From assembly GCA_036897095.1 (NCBI GenBank), contig JAYMSP010000139.1, positions 1 to 64,000 on the forward strand: a stretch of DNA of 64,000 nucleotides, given 5' to 3'. Below, in pieces: positions 48,063 to 59,120 of this stretch. The position numbers and the translations under genes are program-made. The notes below the pieces were generated by a model. That model was not told the origin of the DNA. It was given only the letters and a program-made list of their open reading frames with translations, and made no database searches. Position 1 is the stretch's first letter, and each line of letters begins with the position of its first letter. Source of the stretch: Plantago elongata (Eukaryota; Streptophyta; Magnoliopsida; Lamiales; Plantaginaceae).

Positions 48063-48343
48063 TGTTACAAGAGCGGTCTATAGAAGAAGTTGTTAGAAAT
48101 AGACTAGATAAAGTTGTCATTTGCTATTGCATTTTTAGATTAGCATTTCTAATAATGAGTTTATATGGCTGAGATCTTATCTTGTGAATGATGATCCAAC
48201 ATTAGATGTTAGCTTAGTTTGTTAAGCTATAAACGGACTATAAATAAGTTGTAAAGCTCATCTCAATTCTCAACCAATGAACTGGAATATTTCTAGCATA
48301 ATTCAATAGCAGTTTGTCTCTAAAATATTCGTAGCTCGTAACA
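48063..48343 (+). repeat. 3' LTR
   Basis: 281 bp copy of the 44535-44814 LTR with the same TGTTACAAG start and CGTAACA end. Confidence 0.88.
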
Positions 48344-49126
48344 ACGCACAAGAAAGCATGATCGGAGTAATGTAGTTGATCATGTTAATGGAGATCCTGT
48401 TAGGCGGGTTCTAAAATAATCCAAGACATTGATGTATGTGACGGTGGACACAAAAAAGAAAATACTTGAGCAAGACATTGAATTGAACAGAAAGCTGAAG
48501 ATACACATGGAGCTTCTTCACGAAAAATCCGATGACGGGCATAATTCATTTCCGTCCTTCTATGTTGGGAATTCCCTCAGCCATGTGATACTAACTCAGA
48601 AGATTGAGTAAGAAGGCAGTTAGTCATAAGAGAATCCATGCAAATCCCCCATTGTATACTAAAAAGGTCTAATTACATTTACACCCCTTTCTAATGTTCG
48701 AAATTTTGATTGCCCTCAAACATTTTTACACATCCCTACCATTAGTTGCCTAACCGACGAGCTACTGAAAGGTCATCGAAGGCACAAAATTTAATACCAA
48801 GATAACATTACAATTTTTTATTTCAAGTAGGTCACTTAATTATTAAAATGATTGTTCATGGTGACTTAGTTGTTATTAAATATCATTTTTCTCCTTCTTC
48901 TTCACATCAAGTATCATTTATAACTAATATTACGGTGTAATTAATAGTTTTACGATAATATAAATTATTAATTTATATTTTTATAACAAAATAATAAATA
49001 AAAAGTTCGCATGCGAATACCACGTGCTAATTTTCTAGTATTAATTACAATATAAATATATTATGAGCAATATAAATGTTTATGAAAGAATTAATTAATA
49101 AAAAAATAAAACTTATACAGAGTGAG

Positions 49127-49975
49127 AAGTTTGTTGAAACTTTGCTAGTGACACACTATGTTGGTGACAAACTTTGTCAGTGGCAAACTATGTATGGGAC
49201 AAATTTTGTTGATTTATCATATTAAAAAAATAAAAAATTAATTGAACTAATTAAAAATAAAACTTAAGCTACATCTTTGCGCAAACTTTGTCCTTGGCGA
49301 ACTTTGTCATTGATACATTATGTCGGTGGCAAACTTTGCCAATGGCATACCATGTCCGTGGCAAACTTTGTCAGTGACACATTATGCCGGTGGCGCGTAA
49401 ACTTTGCTACTGTCACATCATGCTGGCGGCAAAGTTTGCCACTAGCACACCATACCCAGGGCAAACTTTGCCACTAGCACACCATACCCAGGGCAAACTT
49501 TGACACAACATACCATATCGGTGGCAAACTTTGTCACTGGCACACCATGTCGTTGGCAAACTTTGCCACTGGCACATCATGTCGTTGGCAAACTTTGTCA
49601 GTAGCACATCATGTCCGAGGCAAACTTTGCAACTGATACACAACATCGCTATGGGCAAACTTTGTCACCAACACACCATATTGGTGTCAAACTTTGCCAC
49701 TATCACACCATGTCTTGGCAAACTTTGCATATGGCTCACTATATCGGTGGAAAACTTTGCCACTGGCACACAACGCCGCTCGGGGCAAACTTTGCCACTA
49801 ACACACCATATCGGTGGCAAATTTTGTCACTGGCACACCATGTTGTTGGCAAACTTAACCACTGGCATACTATGTCGGTGGCAAATTTTGTCAGTGGCAC
49901 ACCATATCCGAGGCAAACTTTGCCACCGTCACACTATGTTGATGGAAAACTTCGCCAATAACAATTATTTTCCAA
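49127..49975. repeat. 32-bp minisatellite array inside the MULE
   Basis: More than 20 diverged copies of a ~32-bp unit built on GGCAAACTTTGCCACTGGCA followed by CACCATGTCGGT. Some units are cut short or altered. Because 32 is not a multiple of 3, the same unit is read in all three frames in turn, and the array stays open for long stretches on both strands (for example + 49531-49980 and - 49413-49658). The predicted peptides (repeats of KLCHWHTM and similar) resemble no protein family. Confidence 0.88.
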
Positions 49976-50449
49976 GATAAATTTTATTGATTTATTGTAT
50001 TAATAGACTTGATTTAGCAATTTATTTATTTATCATTTATTATTTATTTATTTATTTATTTATTTATGAAAAGGTGCATGTGAGATGGAGGTTTTCTTAT
50101 ATGTTATGAGAATAACTAGGTGACTTAATTGAAATATAATTAGACTAAATTAAAATCATTAAGGTGATTAATTGAAGTAAGGTGACATATTAGTAAATGA
50201 AATTTCTAAAGATCGTTTAAGAATAAAGAATAGACTTTTATAGATGATCATTTGATAAAAAAAATTTGTTGCCTAACAGGTCACGTAGTCAACTCCAGTC
50301 AATATTAGTCAACACAAATTGTTGACTTTTTAAAAAAAATTAAATAAATAAATAAATTCAGCAACTACAAAAATCATTTATGACATCATTAATAAGTGTG
50401 AAAATTACTAAAATATCCCAATCACTTCCCCCGAAATTCCTCTTCTTTT

Positions 50450-50700
50450 CACAGAGAGCAGTAGAAGAAGAAATAATTCAACAATTGTGCTAGAAGAAGA
50501 AGCAGTGGTTATCAATTTCGTAAGGAAGAAAAAGAAGAATCAATCAATTGATGATGGAGTTAGTGCCGTAGGGTCAAAGGGATTTCCGGGAGCAGATCCG
50601 ACCCTAGGTTTGATGGTGCAGGGAATTCCACCACCATGCGCCGCCGCACCCCTCGTCATACCATCACCAGGTTCCCCAAAATTTTGGCTACTGTAAGCCT
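50450..50700 (+). other. Gene-like segment in the MULE, possible captured fragment
   Basis: Higher GC than its surroundings, with an open stretch (LEEEAVVINFVRKKKKNQSI, then VGSKGFPGADPTLGLMVQGI and PPPCAAAPLVIPSPGSP). This differs from the AT-rich interior and could be a captured 5' gene end. I do not recognise the source. Equally it could be a decayed element gene. Confidence 0.35.
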
Positions 50701-51517
50701 CTGCAAATTTGTTTCCTTAACAATGTCATGCTGGGAAGGCTGGTCAAGATAAAATAACTAGGAATTTTCACATTTTCATCTTCCTAATCTTCCAACCTAT
50801 ATGTATTGATTTTTTGTAATAGGCCATTAAAAATTTTCATTTGTATGTTTAATGAATTACATTTATGGTAATAAGATTATCTATTTGGTCATTTGTGTTC
50901 ATTTGATACACATTATTTACTTGTTTTGTTATTACTTTCACACATTAGTTGGTCTGTGATTTTATTAATCTTATTTTAAGATCCCGAGGTCAAAGTTGAA
51001 AACCATCGAAATCTTTATAACGTCATAAAAATAATAATGTAAAATATTATTTTTCTAAGAATATAACTTTTTTTTACAAACCTTACTTTTAAACTCTATT
51101 TGATGGTTGATTTTTTTAACGGCTTATTGACCGATGGCAAAAGTTAACGGATGTAAGGAAATGCAAAGTGCAGGGGGCTTTTTGTAACGAACTTTCGGAA
51201 TAAGCAGCAAAGTTCTGGGGTTTTTTTAAAAAACGAAAACTTTAAAGGAATGTAAGTGTAATTAACCCTACTAAAAATACTATGGAAGTTGATGCTACAG
51301 AAAATTTTGAGTAGTACTTATTCACACAAGTTACATTGTCAACAAAAACTAAACACAAAAGCAATTTACATGATTACTTACAGTTTACTTTCTCCAGAAG
51401 AAAACAGATGAGCATAAGCAGCTATTCCTGACTATCTCTAACTCAAACAACCGTGCGGAGGTTAAGCTAATGAGAAGCACAAACCATTTCATGGTTTGAT
51501 CTTAATTGGCACAGACT

Positions 51518-54500
51518 TCATAAGTTCCTTTCATTAGGTTCGTACCATGGGAATCCAAGAAAATTAAAAACCTCCTCCTCAGTTCTAAACTTCAAACTTG
51601 CACTGCCCTTGCTCCCCTACATAGGACAACAACACCAAATGGAAGTGAACAGCCATAGCTAAAGAAACAATATGATAATAGAGTTAAAATGAGTGATACT
51701 ATAAGCTTCAGCACGGACTCTGAAGTCTTACTCGTTTGCCACCTGAACTTTGAGTGGCAGGAAACAGTCCTGTGTCATCGAGTCTGAATCCCTTTGATTC
51801 TGCTAACAACCTCAGCCTGGAGGAATATAATGAATCAAAAGCAAGAGAAGGCAAATGGAAGAGACACTTCACTCAATACCGCCAATGGGAATAATTTTAC
51901 AAAATTCAAACAAAAGCATACTGCATAATTGTCATGAAACGTGAAAACAAAAAATAATTCATTGAACTTATTCAAAATGGACAAACCTCCGATTAAGCAC
52001 ATCATTCCCTGTCCATGCTATTAATCCAAATGCATAAATATCCCTTGGATAAACCTGCAAAACATATTTTGTTTTTGTTATACTGAATGCCTGACTATGA
52101 TGATAAGGCACCAGAATGCTGCAAGATATGTTGCACAACTAAAGCAATTTCGGAAATTTGCAACTACATGCAAGACAGAGAATATCTTTTCAGGCTAGAA
52201 ATGACAAAATGAATTATTAAAACTTGCATCGAAATATGTTCCTCCGATTAAGCCTTTCACAAGCTGCAGATAAATAACTTCTACCAGTCAGAAGAGGAAA
52301 AACTTAATGGAAACAATAATCATGAGAGAGAAGAACCATGTAATCCAAGAAGATTTCTAGACAGGTAACCATGCTAAGATCTGTCAAGTATACATAGTCC
52401 ATAAAAACCAGTCACCTCTCTTCCTCTTGATTGTCTCATTTCCAATATATTATAATACGGCTCATTAGCCATCCTTAATGCCTAAACTTAAATACCCATT
52501 TCAAATACAAGGAAAACATTAGTTCTGGAAATTCATAATAATTTTTGTTTTTGCAAAATTCAAACTTAACATCACCTTTTTTATGAACATGTGATGTTCC
52601 AATCTTTATTTGTCAGCACAAGTGTGGTAATATTATTTAGCGCAAGAATAGAATTTGTGTATATCTTTGAAACAGTATAAACAAGAATGTAGACATAACA
52701 CGCACCTTTAAATCTATGCGATGACGCAACTCTCGACCAGGATAGGTGCAAAGTCCAAAGTACGTGTCCACTCCGGAGTCAGTGCCCTGTGATAAAAGGA
52801 AATAGATAACACCAAACAAGCAATAACGTAACAAGCTGATGGAAATTAAGACTAATCAAAGGATGAATCAAGTATCATAGGCCTTCTTTTCGTGGTAAGA
52901 AAGGTAATGATATTTGCATCTGCCGCCTGAAATGTATTCTGCATGTGATTATTGTGCGGCAAAGGTCTTTAAATATAACATTAAACACTGTGTACAATCA
53001 GTTCTTGAACATTTTGTGTTAAATACCCACAAAAAGATGGAAATATAATAATAGCATTACAACTTGTAGTAAAGAAACAAAAAAGGCGCTTTCTGCCTCG
53101 GTGCCCACAAAAGGTTGTAATATAATAGTGTTGACCTCGTAGCGGATAAAAAGATTTTCTCTGATGTGTTGAGCTAAACAATAAGAGAACATATGGAAAT
53201 GAACATTACCTCTTCACTGTGGATACTGAAGACCAAATCCTCTCTTAGGAAGTTTATATCCTTAAGGTGCCTCACAAACTTGGGAAGGAAACCAACATGA
53301 CTAGAAGAAAAGAGGGGTGATTCAGTCTATTGTAAAATGCTCAGCATACTACATGACAGAACATGAAGTAAGAACAGCTTGCCCAGCATAGTAGCATACA
53401 AGACAGTGCAAACAACAAGAGCAAACAGTCTCATGCAGTTGATATAGACAAACTCTTCCCAGTCTTTTTCCACTTTTACGTTAGCACGGGAGAATGGGGC
53501 ACAATGATACTACAAGCTATTGGCTAAAAGGACCAAAAGGCAACTAAGACTTTTGGTGACAAACATGGCAGTAGTCTGACGCAAGGCTAAATAATAAGTG
53601 AAATTCAGACATGTGTAACTTCATCCACGTACTGATTTATGAAGAATATTATTTGTAGGATAACAGTAATAAGCAAGAATTGTCAAGTGTGGAAATTATA
53701 TGAATTGATTCTACTCCATCTAATTGGAAAGGAGTGCATAAATGTCTCTTTGTGCTTATATTAGCGCTAGAAGCCCAAAGCCGCGCATAACAGGCAGGGG
53801 AGCAGAAAGGAAGTGCACACACAAACATCAGTTTTAATACAATAAGCGAGGTTTAAATCACAAAAGCACAATTTAAAGAGACGTGCTACCATACAGAGTA
53901 CAGACTGATGCCCGGACAGGGAAAGAATAAGAAACCATGGCACTTTGGTCCATCAAATTTGTTAGAAATGAAATTCAAAATCTTATGTCAATAGGGTATA
54001 ACACTAAAGCAGAAACTACACCTTTTACCATCAGGATGGGTAATCACAATGTCCATATCACCACAAGAAGCCTTACCACGTCTATATGATCCTCCACAAA
54101 CAATGTCAACCTGATCAGATTAACAAACATTAGTTAAGTATTGCAATTTGCAAGTTAAATGGAAGATTAAGTATCAGTATACGTCCTATCAATGCATCAT
54201 TGGGAATACCAACCCCAGGCAAAATCTCTTCTCCAACTTTCTGAAGAAGGCTTTCCATCACTTGAACCTAAAAAAATTCAAAAAATAGATAAAGTTAACC
54301 ATGTTAGGCATTTTAATCCACATGTTGCAAAACCTTAACTAGGAATTGTAAAGGCTAACCTCATGACGTGGAATTCTCGTTTTGATGTCATCAAAATATT
54401 TTAAACCCACCTTCTGTGAATTTGATAGTGATTCATCATTTCTCAGATCATCAAGGGTCCTGTGTCCTTTCTCAAAAAGCTTCGATGCAGTGGCCGGTCC

Positions 54501-57500
54501 AATTCCCCAAACTTCTCCAAATAAGCTTATTGTCCGTACCTGGTAATTACAGAACAGACAGAGCTTAGAGAATCTCTCTGTTCAAGGATTTGTTCAGTAA
54601 ACAAGAGTACAGTATAGCCGATGGTGGACGTTGAGCATTGGCACAATGGTAAGCTGATCGACCAGTGATTGTAGTCACGTGTTCAAGAGGTGCAGTCTCA
54701 TTGCGACAGTGCAATATATGGTCACCTTCCCCCTGCCCCATCAAAGCCAGGAGGTTTAGCGCACAACGTTTGACCATTTGAACAACTTGTATGAACCAAT
54801 ATACGATTGAAATTAAGAGTATCTTTTAATGATAGGATAATTAGAATTTTAGGAGGTTTCATAATCTCCATCAATACAACTAGCAACACATGATATATCT
54901 CTCTAACAGTGATATGCGAAAATCCAACAATCCCTTCTGATAGAGAACCTCGAACTTCCTAACAGAGCTTATACACGGGGAATGACGCAGAAATATATAT
55001 CAGGGGTAGCGAATTTTTTACTATAAATTTAATTAAAAAGATTCATTATTAATGACTAAAGAAAATTACGTTTTCAAAACTCACATAGTAAAGAACAATG
55101 TTTAGACTATAATTTTTTAATTTATGTGCTCATAAACGGGAGGAATTAGATATAATATAGCTTTGTTTAGATTGAATAATTTTTTTTAAGTATTTTAAGT
55201 AAATGAATTACCATTAAATAGAAAAAATAAAGAAACAAAGAGAGTTAAATGAAATAAATTCAAGTATTTATAAAATATGATTGTGAAATGTAAACTAAAA
55301 AACTTTAAAGAAGAGAGAAATAATAAAAAAAAATATTACTGAATCATAAAGAAACAATGAGGAATTAGATATAATATAGCTTTGTTTAGATTGAATAATT
55401 TTTTTTAAAAGTATTTTAAGTAAATGAATTTACCATTAAATAGAAAAAATAAAGAAACAAAGAGAGTTAAATGAAATAAAGTTAAGTATTTATAAAATAT
55501 GATTGTGAAATGTAAACTAAAAGAACATTAAAAAAGAGAAAAATAATAAAAAAATGTTACTGAATCATAAAGAAACAAAGAAAAATGTCAAGTAAATGGT
55601 AGAAAACAATATAAACAAAATGATTGGAAAATCTAAAACAATATAAACAAAATGATTGGAAAATCTAACACTATTGAGAATCGAACTTGTGATTAACTGG
55701 CAGGGGAAAGCTTTATGGAACATAGGTGCACCAGCTGAGCTCTACCAATTTCATTTATAATTCATTCTTGCTAAATATATATCTATTAATTAAATTTTTG
55801 GAAGGGGTATAATAGGCATTTCATGTCCAAAATCAAGGGACCGCGATTGCGGTCCCTCAATTGTATGTCCGTCCGTGCCTGCTTATACAATCATTTAATT
55901 ATTTCAATTGCTATGTAGTTTTTTGCGAACTAAGTTTAATACTTACTGCGATGGGCATATCAAGATGCATGTGAGACTATACATGTGGTCTTTCTATGGA
56001 AAGTCTCTATTCAGGAACTAAAAGTAAAATGAATCACCGGTTGAAAGCGGAGAAAACGAGTAGGCCATCCCACACAACCAAGTTGCACGAGCACACCATG
56101 CCTTATGGATAGCCTAGTATCACAATTTGTACACCACAATTCATTATGTTGGTTTCAGGAGGATATACAACACCTTTTCATCTCTCTCAAAGTGCTCCAA
56201 CTTGGCTAGCTTTCCGGTGTTCACTATTTCCTGAATCTGTAATTACACCCCAGACAATTATCATTGGAGACTGTTAATAATGAAAATCAAACCAACCATT
56301 GCAGAAAATTATTGCTTAATGACATAATGGGTTGCTTACATGATCATGCAATGACTTCCCAATTCCAGGTAGATGCTTGACCTGGTCAGCATCTTCAATT
56401 TTAAAAGGCAATTTTTCAATGACTGGGATAGCTTTATAATAGCTAAAAGATCTCCGATCATCACCCATGGCTATCATAAAAATAATGTACTGTAATCAGC
56501 TTCTAAACATGCATGTTCCCAGATACACCAGTCACCAGAAGTGAAGATGACATGCCGATAGAATCTTCACCTCTGTATATGTCGATAAGCTTTCCAAATA
56601 TCTCAGTTATGTTCCGGTTCAAATTTGGAGGCTTATAAAGCAATGACGCATCTGATGCAGCAACCTGTTTACAATTGAAAGCGGAGTCTTATAGATATTA
56701 CACACTTCACACACAATTTTATGCAATATCCTATATGCTCTTTTATCGTGAAATCAGGATATCATGTGAAATACCCTCAGCCAGTTGAGAAAGACATCAA
56801 ATATTAATAGGAGAAAATGGCAGCACTTACATCTTTTTGTTGGCCACTTAAATCGGGACTTGTGGTTTCTGGATTCACAGAATGTGAAGAACGATATGAG
56901 CCACTGGCAACATCTGATTTTGGGGGACTGTCATGGGTATCCCCCAAAACTTTGTCCGTTTCTTCTTCTCTGAGTGTCTTGGAGCTCTCGGGGGAGGGTT
57001 TAATCTTCTTTGAAGGGGATTCCTCATCTTTACTCGAGTGACTTTCACTAATATGCTTCCCATGAATCCCCTCAGTTACACTACTTTTCTCGGTTGACAA
57101 AATGTACAGGTCCTCTGATACTTTTTTACCTTTTTTCAAACATTCCTCTAGCCACAGATAGCTGAGAACTTTCTGCCCCAAGTTTGCACACATCAAGTAA
57201 GCAACTAAGCACCTTATATTTAAAGTTTTCTACACTAGATCACTTCAACTAACCATATGTTGATCTTAGAACAATAGAATGCACCCTAAATTCTAATTTA
57301 CTCCACCATTCTGTTCAACTCATGTGATAACTGATAACCAGATAAACTAAAGCCACGGAAACACAAAAACAACTGTGGCACCCAAGCAAATTCAGTGACC
57401 AACATTTTCACCAAAAACCTAACTCACTCTCAAACCAAATAATGACAACACTCTAAAAAACAAACATAATCTCTAGAACAATACGAAACAAAAAACACAA

Positions 57501-57812
57501 CACCGCTTACTGATTTTAACCGTGTGAGGCTTTTACTGTCAATTTGCTGAAGAAGCGAGCTCGAATCCATTGCGAATACGTGGGTAACGCTTTTGGAAAT
57601 ACGATCCTCGAGTTTGGCCCCCATTTGCACAAGCTTCTGCTTCCAAATCTATAAAATATGGAGTGTTAGCTTTTGGTTTTTCAGCTAAGTTAACAGAACA
57701 CTGTAGAAGTAAGTACCTGCAGTCGACGAGCTTGAACGCCGGATTCGATTAAGAAGACGGACATTCCGGCGAACATTCCGTTGGGATCAGACGGTGGAGC
57801 CTTTGGCGCCAT
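51518..57812 (-). CDS. POLL: DNA polymerase lambda (family X, BRCT domain)
   Basis: Fourteen exons: 57717-57812, 57511-57648, 57172-57511 region start 57172 to 56831, 56571-56664, 56340-56470, 56174-56236, 54360-54539, 54214-54267, 54022-54110, 53210-53300, 52706-52786, 51987-52054, 51732-51816 and 51518-51616; exon 3 is 56831-57172. They join in frame to 536 aa, close to the plant family length. The order is: N-terminal BRCT (~12-110, [31 protein letters not shown]), a Ser/Pro-rich linker (~115-190), a lyase-type region with HhH motifs ([35 protein letters not shown]), then the palm. The catalytic aspartates are present: Asp384 and Asp386 in [18 protein letters not shown], and Asp451 in RHRIDLK. 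The thumb ends [16 protein letters not shown]. It fills short gaps in nuclear base-excision and double-strand-break repair and is the only family X polymerase usually found in plants. Intron 6 is 1.9 kb and holds repeats. Confidence 0.95.
54625..54780 (+). mobile_element. tRNA-derived SINE in POLL intron 6
   Basis: GCATTGGCACAATGGTAAGC is an A-box-type head. CACGTGTTCAAGAGGTGCAG, about 35 bp later, is the B-box region. CATTGCGACAGTGCAATATA and GGTCACCTTCCCCCTG follow, the body of a known plant SINE type. It is in the direction opposite to POLL. Confidence 0.6.
55141..55580. repeat. Tandem duplication, 219-bp unit, in POLL intron 6
   Basis: Two copies, 55141-55359 and 55360-55580, both starting AGGAATTAGATATAATATAG and both ending CATAAAGAAACAA.G. 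They differ at a small number of sites and short indels. Very AT-rich, no coding potential. A second, 32-bp tandem duplication (ACAATATAAACAAAATGATT...) follows at about 55603-55667. Confidence 0.88.
55668..55765 (-). mobile_element. tRNA-like SINE fragment in POLL intron 6
   Basis: On the minus strand, TGGTAGAGCTCAGCTGGTGC is an A-box match and AAGTTCGATTCTCAATAG, about 45 bp on, is a B-box match. It looks like a tRNA-derived SINE head or a decayed tRNA gene; the intervening sequence does not fold as a normal tRNA by eye. Confidence 0.45.
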
Positions 57813-59120
57813 TTTCCTGTGGTGAAATTGTTCTGTCTGTTTTCCAATTTGTGAATTTGGGGGAAAGTGAGGACACAAGGGCAACACCTCTAAACACCAG
57901 TGAAGTAGATTGGAAAGTATGAAAACGCATATGATTTTCATAATCGTTGACTTCAAAATAGCTATTTTAACCCGATTTTATAATTTCAGCTTGCAATTTA
58001 CCTATGATCATTTATTCATTTTATAATTTTTTTTAAACGGTAAAATTTATATAATAATGAGATAAAATCACGTTTTACATGAACACAATAATTGTTCCAA
58101 TTAAAATTGTACATCAACAATAATTACAAAATATTAAAAAATAGACTTAATCGACAGTTTACGCTTGCACCACAACATGGAGATTTCATCCAGTTTAATT
58201 TCTAGGACCAAAACTCAAAAGCTTCCCATCAATTTGCCTATAAATATCATGATTGAATTGTTGCAAATATCCCATAGTACCAGTAATGACATACTCCTAT
58301 GTGTCAAATGAGAACTTCATTAATTCAAAAGGAACTTTGTTATGCATTCAACCTTCATGTCTTTAGTTGTATTATGCAAATGGCTCTAGGAAATGTAGTT
58401 GTCAAGTAGGTATAATTTAGCCTCAGTACATGAATCATGTCAACCAAAAACACAATTTGTAATTTGCAACAGTCTATCTTCTTGTATTCTTCATGTTTTA
58501 TGTTAAATTATCTTGCTTTTGGGGCAAGAATTGAAGCGCAATGTTAAATTATCTTGCTTTTGGGACAAGAATTGAAGCGCAACATCTCCTGCATTTTGTG
58601 TTTCTTTGTAGAGCAATTGTCACATATGTCATCAATGAGAAACAGGCATAGAGGATTCTCCCATTACATGTCACGTGTACGACCCAAAACATAATCTTGA
58701 CACAGGCAATTAATCCATTGCATAGATTCAAATAATTTTGCAGCAACAACCACATCAACTGTTAGTTGCTTCGGAATGCTGGACATAATTTATGAAAATG
58801 AGGTTTACTACAAAGATTTGCAAGAGACATACTGCGTCGCATTGCATCAGATATATCAAACTTGCATTTCAAATGTACATTCCTCATGTTTCCTCGGTCA
58901 CTATAATATAAGCTACATGATCTAACAAATTAAACTATCTCTAAATACCAAAATTTCCATGCTCACTCAATGAAAGATACAAGTTATATGTCATGGAACA
59001 AAGGGAGCCAAGGATAACTACTAACTCACTGACTTGCCCACCTTGCTATATTAGGCAATAACAAATAGATCAAATGAAACAAAAAAAGTTGAGCCACCCC
59101 GCTCTGAACAGGTTTACTGT
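57813..59120. other. Spacer between EMB2004 (3') and POLL (5')
   Basis: Both flanking genes are on the minus strand, so this is the POLL promoter plus the EMB2004 3' flank. It contains a 41-bp tandem duplication (58501-58582). No other gene was recognised. Confidence 0.5.
58501..58582. repeat. 41-bp tandem duplication
   Basis: TGTTAAATTATCTTGCTTTT..CAAGAATTGAAGCGCAA occurs at 58501-58541 and again at 58542-58582 with a single visible difference (GGGGC versus GGGAC), so it is recent. Confidence 0.85.

Larger units (their letters stand above)
44535..48343 (+). mobile_element. Old LTR retrotransposon, probably Ty3/Gypsy type, broken
   Basis: The 5' LTR is 44535-44814 and the 3' LTR 48063-48343. 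Both start TGTTACAAGAGCGG and end CTCGTAACA, and by eye they are about 85-90% identical, so the insertion is old (millions of years). The tRNA-Met primer-binding site TGGTATCAGAGC follows the 5' LTR directly, and a purine-rich tract precedes the 3' LTR. The flanks ATGCA and ACGCA form a near-perfect 5-bp target duplication. Only a small protease-like remnant (LVDNGDTHNF, near 46.0 kb) is recognisable inside, which suggests the Gypsy group. The interior is far too short and broken for a full coding set, and it carries other repeats, including a CACTA-like and SINE-like insertion around 45.4-46.0 kb. Confidence 0.85.
48666..51268. mobile_element. Non-autonomous Mutator-like element (MULE) with 9-bp target duplication
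   Basis: The left end begins GGTCTAATTACATTTACACC. The right end, read on the other strand, begins GGGTTAATTACACTTACATT, an imperfect inverted repeat of 25 bp or more. The element is bounded by a perfect 9-bp direct repeat, TACTAAAAA (48657-48665 and 51269-51277), the diagnostic target length for MULEs. At 2.6 kb with no transposase it is non-autonomous. The interior holds a 32-bp minisatellite and a gene-like segment at about 50450-50700, so it may be a Pack-MULE. Confidence 0.85.

Noticed and set aside
49413-49980. Regular ~32-bp repeats that could suggest a CRISPR array or a repeat-protein gene
   Set aside because: The units are contiguous and diverged with no unique spacers, the context is a plant MULE, and the open frames result from a stop-free repeat unit.
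55668-55765. A functional tRNA gene
   Set aside because: Only A-box and B-box-like strings match; I could not see a cloverleaf or a sensible anticodon arm, so a SINE fragment is more likely.
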